A DNA stretch of 10,777 bases, taken from positions 1-10,777 of the forward strand of contig JANNFB010000198.1 of assembly GCA_031379365.1 (NCBI GenBank). Reading direction: 5' to 3'. The DNA is from CADEEN01 sp031379365. GTDB lineage: Bacteria > Pseudomonadota > Gammaproteobacteria > Burkholderiales > Burkholderiaceae_C. The notes under the pieces were generated by a model. The model saw only the letters and a list, made by a program, of their open reading frames with translations, was not told the origin of the DNA and searched no databases. A program made the translations under genes and the position numbers. Of the stretch, positions 1 to 4,930 are shown piece by piece (the first letter of the stretch is position 1; every line of letters begins with the position of its first letter).

Positions 1-209
1 AGCGCCGGCGTGTTGCGCGCCGTTTCGATCCACACCGTGGCAAATCCGCGCGCCAGGCGGTTCTTCGTATTGCGCGCCAGCGCCAGCGCGACGCCGCAGA
101 CCGTGCCGATCACCATCGACAGCACGGCCACTTCGATGGTGACCAACGCGCCGCCCAGCATGGACGGCAGCGCCTCGAACGCCTGATGCCAGTGAAACGT
201 GTAGTTCAT
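1..209 (-). CDS. Polar amino acid ABC transporter permease, N-terminal part (cut by left edge)
   Basis: This is the N-terminal 69 codons of an inner-membrane permease that continues past the left edge. It begins MNYTFHWHQAFEALPSMLGG and is followed by a hydrophobic segment at about residues 21-46 (rich in V, L, A, I, G), then a basic, Arg/Lys-containing loop and a conserved-looking IETARNTPA stretch. That layout is typical of HisM/GltJ-type permeases of family-3 amino acid importers, where the E-x-x-R-x-T-P motif precedes the second membrane region. The ATG at 209 was chosen because it gives this family start. No strong ribosome binding site is visible (GAGAT lies about 14 bases upstream). 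It follows the binding-protein gene by 58 bp and is probably cotranscribed with it. A second permease and the ATPase would be expected beyond the edge. The family is fairly sure; the substrate is unknown. Confidence 0.85.
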   Translation of the reverse strand, partial: MNYTFHWHQAFEALPSMLGGALVTIEVAVLSMVIGTVCGVALALARNTKNRLARGFATVWIETARNTPA

Positions 210-232
210 GGTCTGGCACAGGATCTCAGCGA

Positions 233-252
233 GGCCGCAAGCCCAATCGGCC
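233..252 (-). other. Small GC-rich inverted repeat between binding protein and permease genes
   Basis: GGCCG and CGGCC arms are separated by 10 bases in the 58-bp gap between the binding-protein gene and the permease gene. A stem-loop in this place often protects the binding-protein mRNA and lowers permease expression in ABC operons. The arms are only 5 bp, so chance occurrence in GC-rich DNA is quite possible. There is no T-run, so it is not a canonical terminator. Confidence 0.25.
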
Positions 253-267
253 GGGCCCCGTCGGCAC

Positions 268-1083
268 TCAGCGGTAGACGCCCTTCACCGTGAGATCGGG
301 CATCGTGCCGCCCACCCACTGCCCGTACAACTCCTGCGCACGGCCGGTTCGGGTCTGCAGGTGGGTGAACAGGTTGAGGTAGTTGAGCAGCCCGTACTCC
401 TGGCGCAGCGCGATCAGCGACACGTAGTCGATGTCATAGGGGGCGTCGCCGCCCACCTGCAGGTCCTTGTACTTGCCGGCTTTCACAGTGGCATTCGCGA
501 CGGTCGAGGTAACGACGGTGGCCTCGATCTGGCCCTGGGCCAGCGCGAGGAACACGTCCGCCTGTGTCTGGTAAGCGCGGAACGACCCCTTCGAGTCAGC
601 CCACTTCTTGACGTCTTTCTCCAGCGCGATCGCCTCGAAGGTGCCGGTGACAGATCCTGTTTTGCGCCCTTTGAGCGAGGCGTAGGTGCCGATGTTGGCC
701 CCCTTCTTGGTCAACACCACCATCTTGAACGCGAAGTAGGGGATCGAGAAGCCGATCGTCTTGGCGCGCTGCAGGGTGTCGGACGTGGAGGCCACGCCGA
801 CGTCGGCACGGCCGGAGACAAGGGCAGGAATGCGGTCGGGGAAGGGCGTCTCGACAATCTCGGCCTTCACGCCGAGTGCCTTGGCGAGATCGTTACAGGT
901 GTCGACGTCATAGCCGATGGGTTCGTTCTTTTCGTTGCGCGATCCCATCGGCGGGAAGTCGAGCACAACAGCGCAGCGCAGCTTGCCCGAGGCGATGATG
1001 TCGTCGAGCTTGTCGGCGCGGGCGGCGGACGACAGCAGCAGGCACAGCGCCCCTGCCATAGCGATCACGATCTTGGCTTTCAC
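268..1083 (-). CDS. Family-3 ABC transporter substrate-binding protein (amino acid type)
   Basis: This 271-residue periplasmic binding protein starts with GTG at 1083, supported by an AAAGGA ribosome binding site 6 bases upstream. Residues 1-23 form a signal peptide (KAK, hydrophobic core to about 19, then AARA before Asp24), with cleavage likely after ARA. The mature part has the family-3 pattern: GYDVDTCNDLAKALG (57-71), then SGRADVGVAS (90-99), then QRAKTIGFSIPYF (105-117), where Arg106 matches the ligand carboxylate-binding Arg. Length is normal for the family. The Asp that usually binds the ligand alpha-amino group (Asp157 in E. coli GlnH) appears replaced by Thr192 in EATVVTST (187-194). 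This suggests a ligand without a normal primary amine, for example an imino acid or betaine; that is inference. It delivers its ligand to the permease gene downstream. Its position after the epimerase gene fits hydroxyproline/proline-type uptake but does not prove it. Confidence 0.87.
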   Translation of the reverse strand: MKAKIVIAMAGALCLLLSSAARADKLDDIIASGKLRCAVVLDFPPMGSRNEKNEPIGYDVDTCNDLAKALGVKAEIVETPFPDRIPALVSGRADVGVASTSDTLQRAKTIGFSIPYFAFKMVVLTKKGANIGTYASLKGRKTGSVTGTFEAIALEKDVKKWADSKGSFRAYQTQADVFLALAQGQIEATVVTSTVANATVKAGKYKDLQVGGDAPYDIDYVSLIALRQEYGLLNYLNLFTHLQTRTGRAQELYGQWVGGTMPDLTVKGVYR

Positions 1084-1089
1084 AGTCGT

Positions 1090-1095
1090 TCCTTT
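1090..1095 (-). promoter_or_regulatory. Ribosome binding site deciding a GTG start
   Basis: AAAGGA on the minus strand lies 6 bases before GTG at 1083. It fixes that codon as the start of the substrate-binding protein and gives a complete signal peptide with no extra residues. Confidence 0.7.
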
Positions 1096-1147
1096 CGATG
1101 CAAGGGAGGGGCGTGACGGTCATGTTGAGCACCAGCCGTCGCGACGC

Positions 1148-1192
1148 ATTATGGGTGATTGGATAAAATATGCAATCTACGAATGGATTCAA
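1148..1192 (-). promoter_or_regulatory. Probable sigma70-type promoter(s) of the second transporter
   Basis: This AT-rich island lies inside the 139-bp gap before the binding-protein gene. Reading leftwards, two sigma70-like pairs are visible. One has TTGCAT (1170-1175), a 16-base spacer and CATAAT (1148-1153). The other has TTGAAT (1187-1192), 16 bases and TATTTT (1165-1170). The CATAAT box matches the -10 consensus in 5 of 6 positions, while both -35 boxes are weak. Transcription from the first would leave a leader of roughly 55-60 bases before the GTG. The contrast with the surrounding GC-rich sequence is the main support. The exact boxes are uncertain. Confidence 0.5.
1157..1177. promoter_or_regulatory. 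Inverted repeat GATTG-N11-CAATC, candidate operator
   Basis: Two perfect 5-base arms lie 11 bases apart, overlapping the -35 and spacer region of the proposed promoter. The size and AT-rich core resemble sites for dimeric regulators such as LysR-type or GntR-type proteins. No regulator gene is in the window, so the protein that would bind is unknown. A match this short could be chance. Confidence 0.35.
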
Positions 1193-1211
1193 GCTCGCAC
1201 CCGAGCGTGTC

Positions 1212-1233
1212 GTCTGGACGCGTCAGTCCAGAC
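1212..1233 (-). terminator. Perfect 8-bp stem-loop across the epimerase stop codon
   Basis: GTCTGGAC and GTCCAGAC arms with a 6-base loop hold the TGA stop codon of the epimerase gene in the loop. It sits at the end of the catabolic gene block, just before the promoter-like gap, so it may mark a transcript 3' end or an RNA-processing site. No T-run follows on the minus strand, so it is not a typical Rho-independent terminator. Confidence 0.4.
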
Positions 1234-2197
1234 CCCACGCAAAGGGGTCGGCGGGGTCGACAACCAGGGTCGCGTCGAGCGTGACATGCGCGCGGCTGTG
1301 AATGAGCGGCAGCACGGCTTCCGCGGGCACACCGGCAAGCGGCGCAGCCGGCCGTGTGTAGCTGGCTCTGAACACGCTGCCGATCACGCTTTCCTGGCGC
1401 CAGATCGCGCCGGGCGCGAGCTTGTCGTCGGCCGCCAGGCAGGCGAGCTTGGCGCTGGTGCCGGTGCCGCAGGGTGAGCGGTCGTAGGCGCCGCCGGGGC
1501 AGAGGACGAAGTTACGTGCATGGTTTGCCATGTCGGCAGCCGGGCCCACGAGTTCGATGTGGTCGATTTCGGCGCCGTCACGCCCGGTCACGGCGTGTTT
1601 TTGCAAGGCCTCGCGCACGCGCACCGCGAACGCGGTCAGCTCGCCGACGGCGCTCGCGGCGAGTTCGTAGCCATGGTCGTCACACAGGAAGAACCAGTTA
1701 CCGCCCCACGCCACGTCGCCATGGACGACGCCGTGGCCAGCCACCTCGACGGCCACCCGCTTGGCATACCGATAGGAGGGCACGTTGGCGACGCTGGCCG
1801 AGCCGTCGGCGTGCAGTGTGGCGGTGACCGTGCCGACCGGCGTCTCGATGCGGTGATCACCCGGCGTGATGCGGCCGAGGTGCGCGAGCGTGGCGATGAC
1901 ACCGAGGGTGCCGTGACCGCACATGCCGAGGTAGCCGACGTTGTTGAAGAAGATCACGCCGCAGGCATTGGTGGGGTCGAGCGGCTCGCACAGCAGCGCG
2001 CCGACCACCACGTCGGAGCCGCGCGGCTCGCAGACCAGGGCGCGGCGCCAAGCGTCGTGCCCATCGCGAAAAAGCTGCCGGCGCTCGAACAACGTGCCGC
2101 CGCCCAGATCAGGCCCGCCACTGATCACACACCGGGTCGGCTCGCCGCCGGTGTGGGAGTCGATGAAGCGCGTCGGTGCGGGCGCAGCGGCTGGCAT
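1223..2197 (-). CDS. Proline racemase family protein, probable 4-hydroxyproline 2-epimerase
   Basis: This 324-residue cytoplasmic, cofactor-independent enzyme should interconvert epimers of an imino acid by a two-base mechanism. Both catalytic cysteines are present: Cys93 in MCGHGTLG and Cys243 in DRSPCGTGTSAK. That excludes the trans-3-hydroxyproline dehydratase group, in which one Cys is replaced by Thr. CGHGT around the first Cys looks more like 4-hydroxyproline epimerases than like proline racemases, which as I recall carry CGHNS; this is from memory. Other family marks are FIDSHTGGEPTR (11-22) and GNWFF (166-170). The length is normal. The ATG at 2197 shares one base with the TGA stop of the upstream ligase gene (TGATG) and lacks its own good ribosome binding site, so translation is probably coupled. 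The open frame runs on upstream into the ligase region, but only this start gives the family N-terminus. No D-hydroxyproline oxidase or deaminase gene is nearby. A betaine or proline substrate is also possible. Confidence 0.85.
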   Translation of the reverse strand: MPAAAPAPTRFIDSHTGGEPTRCVISGGPDLGGGTLFERRQLFRDGHDAWRRALVCEPRGSDVVVGALLCEPLDPTNACGVIFFNNVGYLGMCGHGTLGVIATLAHLGRITPGDHRIETPVGTVTATLHADGSASVANVPSYRYAKRVAVEVAGHGVVHGDVAWGGNWFFLCDDHGYELAASAVGELTAFAVRVREALQKHAVTGRDGAEIDHIELVGPAADMANHARNFVLCPGGAYDRSPCGTGTSAKLACLAADDKLAPGAIWRQESVIGSVFRASYTRPAAPLAGVPAEAVLPLIHSRAHVTLDATLVVDPADPFAWGLD

Positions 2198-3549
2198 CAG
2201 AACGCCGTCACGTAACGCTGCAATTCCCAGTCGCTGACATGGCGCGCATAGGCCGTCTGCTCTTCGCGCTTCAAGGCCACGAACTCGTGCATGAGGGTGT
2301 CGCCCAGGGCCGCGCTGACGGTGGCGTCGGCTTCGAGTGCGTCGAGCGCGCCGCCCAGGGTCTGCGGCAACAGGGCGATACCGCGCTCGGCGATCTGGGC
2401 CAATGTCAACGCGAACAGATCTTCCTCGCAGTCGGGGCCCGGATCGAGTTCGCGCTCGATGCCGTCCAGACCAGCGGCGATCAAGCCTGCCAGCATCAGG
2501 TAGGGGTTGGCGCTGGCGTCGGGCGCGCGCCACTCGAAGCGGCTGTTCAAGGTGCGCACGAGGGCGGTGCGGTTGTTCGGGCCCTGCGCCACGTAGGCCG
2601 GCGCCCAGGTGGTGCCTGACAAGGAGGTGCCGACGGTCAGCCGTTTGTAGGAGTTGACAGTGGGCGCCGCCAGCGCGGTCAAGGCCGCGGCGTGGTCCAG
2701 CACGCCGGCAATGAAATGGCGGCCGACGGGTGACAAGGTGGCCGCTCTGTCCAGCGAACCATCCTTGCGGTGGGGCGCGAACAGGTTCTGGGCGTCGTCG
2801 CCGCTGCCTTGCCATAGGCTGGCGTGGCAATGCATGCCGCTGCCGGGCTGGTTGGCAAAAGGCTTGGGCATCATGGAGAAGACCAGGCCGTGGCGTTCGG
2901 CGATGGCCTGCGCCGCCAGCTTGAACAGCATCAGGTTGTCGGCCGTGGCCAGGGCTTCGGCGTAGGCGAAGTTGACCTCGTACTGGCCGTGCGCATCTTC
3001 GTGGTCGAGCTGCAAGACGTCCAGGCCGCACAGCTCGAGGGCTTCGTGCAACTCGCGCAAGAAGGGCATCTGGCGCGGCAGGCTCTTCAGGTCGTAGCTG
3101 GGTTTGTCGAGTCGGTCGGCGTCGTCGGCCGGCACCCAGGCACCGGCCTGCTGCTTGAGCAGGAAGAACTCCGGCTCGATGCCGACACGCAAGCTCCAGC
3201 CGTGTTGGGCCAGGCGCGCCGTGGCGCGCTTGAGCACCTGGCGCGGGCAGGCATCGAACGCTTCACCACCGACAAAACCGTCGCCGACGATGCGCGCCAC
3301 GCCGGGCCACCACGGCAGGCGCTGTGCCGTGCTGGCCGCGCCGCGGGCCATGTACTCGGAGCGCGGCCCCGTGCGCGCCAGGCCGGTGCCGGCGATCGAC
3401 GGGCCAGAGAAGCCGGCGCCGATGGCCAGCACGTCATCGAGGTGGGCCAGGGGCACCAGCTTGCCCTTGGCCACGCCGTGCAGGTCGGTGAACTGCACCA
3501 GCAGGGTGTGCACGCCTTCGGCGTGCAGGCGCTCGTGCAAGCCTTTCAT
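2197..3549 (-). CDS. Glutamine synthetase-fold ligase, type III/GlnT-like; probable gamma-glutamylamine synthetase
   Basis: This 450-residue ATP-dependent ligase has the glutamine synthetase fold. Visible active-site parts are Glu125 and Glu127 (GIEPEFF), Glu184 and Glu191 (HEDAHGQYEV), His240 (GSGMHCH), Arg303 (NSYKR), Arg327 and Arg332 (NNRTALVR), and Glu339 with Arg341 (FEWRAPD), followed by ANPYL. QFTDLHGVAKGK near the start and HVSDWELQRY at the end resemble the type III glutamate-ammonia ligase (GlnT) group, which includes gamma-glutamylmethylamide synthetases. Compared with E. coli GlnA, the ammonium-site Asp50 aligns with Ala71 (RGAASTA), the flap Glu327 with Trp315 (TTWAP), and the adenylylated Tyr397 with Phe379. 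The enzyme is therefore probably not a regulated ammonia assimilator but joins glutamate to an organic amine; this is inference. Its ATG overlaps the gabT stop (ATGA) and its stop overlaps the epimerase start, so all three are coupled. A PuuA-like role on putrescine is the obvious candidate; another amine is possible. Confidence 0.87.
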   Translation of the reverse strand: MKGLHERLHAEGVHTLLVQFTDLHGVAKGKLVPLAHLDDVLAIGAGFSGPSIAGTGLARTGPRSEYMARGAASTAQRLPWWPGVARIVGDGFVGGEAFDACPRQVLKRATARLAQHGWSLRVGIEPEFFLLKQQAGAWVPADDADRLDKPSYDLKSLPRQMPFLRELHEALELCGLDVLQLDHEDAHGQYEVNFAYAEALATADNLMLFKLAAQAIAERHGLVFSMMPKPFANQPGSGMHCHASLWQGSGDDAQNLFAPHRKDGSLDRAATLSPVGRHFIAGVLDHAAALTALAAPTVNSYKRLTVGTSLSGTTWAPAYVAQGPNNRTALVRTLNSRFEWRAPDASANPYLMLAGLIAAGLDGIERELDPGPDCEEDLFALTLAQIAERGIALLPQTLGGALDALEADATVSAALGDTLMHEFVALKREEQTAYARHVSDWELQRYVTAF

Positions 3550-4817
3550 CGCGCCGCCAGGAGTGCGGCGCGCAAGATCGCCAGGGCTTCTTCGAAGACC
3601 GTTTGCGGCGTCGTCAGCGGGAACAGGAAACGCACCACGTTGGCATTGACGCCGCAGGTGAGCAGGATCAGCTTGCGCTTGAGGGCCTCGGCCTGTACGC
3701 GCTTGGTCATCTCGGCATCGGGCACACCCTCAGCGCTGGCGAACTCCACCGCGACCATGGCGCCCAGGCCGCGCACATCGGCAATCTGTGGCACCTCGGC
3801 GCGCAGCGAGGTCAGCAAGGCCTTGAGCTGATCGCCGAGCAGGGCGCCGCGTTGGGGCAATTGCTCGTCCGCCATCACGTCGATGACGGCGTGCGCAGCC
3901 GCCACGGCCAGGGGGTTGCCGGCGTAGGTGCCACCCAAGCCTCCCGGCGCCGGGGCGTCCATGATCTCGGCGCGGCCGGTGACGGCGGACAGCGGCACGC
4001 CAGCGGCCAGGCTCTTGGCGATCACCATCAGGTCGGGGATGACACCGAAATGCTCCATCGCGAACATCTTGCCGGTGCGCCCGAAACCCGTCTGCACTTC
4101 ATCGGCGATCAGCACGATGCCGTGCTCGTCGCACAGCTCGCGCAGCCACTGCACCGCTTCGGGCTGGATGACGTTGAAGCCGCCTTCACCTTGCACCGGT
4201 TCGAACACGATGGCAGCAACGCGGCTCGGCTCGATGTCGGCCTTGAAGAGGTGCTGCACCGCCTTCTTCACCTCCTCCAGGCTGGCGCAGTGGCAAGGGA
4301 AGGGCGCGTGGTAGATCTCGGGTGGAAAGGGCCCGAAGCCGGCCTTGTAGGGCTGCACCTTGCCGGTCAGCGCAACGGCAAACATCGAGCGGCCGTGGAA
4401 AGCGCCGCCAAAGGCGATGACACCGCTGCGCTTGGTGTGGGCGCGGGCGATCTTGACGGCGTTCTCGATCGCCTCCGCGCCGGTCGAGAACAGCGCCGTT
4501 TTCTTGGCATGTGTGCCTGGCGTGAGCTGGTTCAGCTTCTCGGCCAGCGCGATGTAGCCCTCGTAGGGTACCACCTGGTAGCAGGTGTGGGTGAAGCGCT
4601 TGAGCTGGGCCTCGATGGCGGCCAGCACTTTGGGGTGGCCGTGGCCGACGTTCATGACGGCGATGCCGCCGGCGAAGTCGATGTAGCGCTGGCCTTCGAC
4701 GTCCCACAGCTCCGCACCCTCGGCGCGCTCGGCAAAGAAGCTGCCCATCACGCCCACACCGCGCGGCGTGGCGGCGGCCTTGCGGGCCATCATTTGTTCG
4801 TTCTTCGAGTGGTTCAT
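3546..4817 (-). CDS. gabT: 4-aminobutyrate aminotransferase
   Basis: This 423-residue pyridoxal-phosphate enzyme of the class III aminotransferases moves the amino group of GABA to 2-oxoglutarate, giving succinate semialdehyde and glutamate in the cytoplasm. Counting from the chosen start, Lys268 (IAKSLAAG) is the PLP lysine, Asp239 (IADEVQTGFGRTGK) pairs with the cofactor nitrogen, and Glu206 and Glu211 (FEPVQGEGG) shape substrate specificity. These numbers coincide with E. coli GabT as I remember it. The N-terminal pattern TPRGVG...WDVEG...DFAGGIAVMNVGHGHPKV is typical. ATG 4817 was chosen over an in-frame ATG at 4853 because GGAG lies 5 bases before it and the protein then begins like known GabT. 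It overlaps the ligase gene by 4 bases. It probably removes the GABA nitrogen at the end of amine breakdown. 5-aminovalerate (DavT activity) is a possible alternative or extra substrate. Confidence 0.93.
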   Translation of the reverse strand: MNHSKNEQMMARKAAATPRGVGVMGSFFAERAEGAELWDVEGQRYIDFAGGIAVMNVGHGHPKVLAAIEAQLKRFTHTCYQVVPYEGYIALAEKLNQLTPGTHAKKTALFSTGAEAIENAVKIARAHTKRSGVIAFGGAFHGRSMFAVALTGKVQPYKAGFGPFPPEIYHAPFPCHCASLEEVKKAVQHLFKADIEPSRVAAIVFEPVQGEGGFNVIQPEAVQWLRELCDEHGIVLIADEVQTGFGRTGKMFAMEHFGVIPDLMVIAKSLAAGVPLSAVTGRAEIMDAPAPGGLGGTYAGNPLAVAAAHAVIDVMADEQLPQRGALLGDQLKALLTSLRAEVPQIADVRGLGAMVAVEFASAEGVPDAEMTKRVQAEALKRKLILLTCGVNANVVRFLFPLTTPQTVFEEALAILRAALLAAR

Positions 4818-4822
4818 GTGAT

Positions 4823-4826
4823 CTCC
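4823..4826 (-). promoter_or_regulatory. Ribosome binding site deciding the gabT start
   Basis: GGAG on the minus strand, 5 bases before ATG 4817, identifies the internal ATG as the true gabT start. The longer in-frame alternative at 4853 has no such site. Confidence 0.7.
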
Positions 4827-4860
4827 AATCAGGGCGACCGCCGTGTCAACCAAGCAACCG

Positions 4861-4930
4861 CCGCGGATCCGGCTCGGCCGGTCTGCCAGCGGTGCCCCCT
4901 TGAGGGGGCGCGGCGAAGCCGCTACGGGGG
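4861..4930. repeat. Three tandem small hairpins, probable dispersed intergenic repeat
   Basis: Most of the gap between the dehydrogenase and gabT genes is a string of perfect hairpins. They are CCGGC-TCG-GCCGG (4869-4881), GCCCCC-TTGA-GGGGGC (4894-4909) and GCGGC-GAA-GCCGC (4910-4922), ending in an ACGGGGG tail. The GCCCCCTTGAGGGGGC unit followed by a second GC hairpin and a GGGGGTG tail resembles an intergenic repeat that I remember from many Comamonadaceae genomes; this cannot be verified here. The third hairpin and tail overlap the 3' end of the dehydrogenase gene and supply its last codons and stop. No T-run is present, so it is not a classic terminator. It may act in RNA stability or partial termination. 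Confidence 0.6.

Noticed and set aside
908..1192. Small minus-strand open frame covering the gap before the binding-protein gene
   Set aside because: Most of it is out of frame with, and inside, the binding-protein gene; its downstream half is Arg-rich shadow sequence, and the gap is better explained as a promoter region.
1223..2197. Trans-3-hydroxy-L-proline dehydratase as the product of the racemase-family gene
   Set aside because: That activity goes with replacement of one catalytic Cys by Thr, but both Cys93 and Cys243 are present.
2198..3031. Upstream extension of the epimerase frame, giving a possible 602-residue fusion
   Set aside because: This part lies out of frame inside the ligase gene, is Arg/Pro-rich without family features, and the epimerase N-terminus begins cleanly at ATG 2197.
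2197..3549. Ordinary ammonia-assimilating glutamine synthetase (GlnA)
   Set aside because: The gene lacks the adenylylation Tyr and the ammonium-site Asp and Glu, is shaped like the GlnT group, and lies inside an amine catabolic cluster.
4818..4853. Longer GabT start at 4853
   Set aside because: The extra 12 residues are not part of the GabT family, and the ATG at 4817 has GGAG at the right distance and gives the known catalytic residue numbering.
4894..4922. Rho-independent terminator between the dehydrogenase and gabT genes
   Set aside because: The stems are GC-rich but no T-run follows in either direction; the arrangement of several small hairpins fits a dispersed repeat better.
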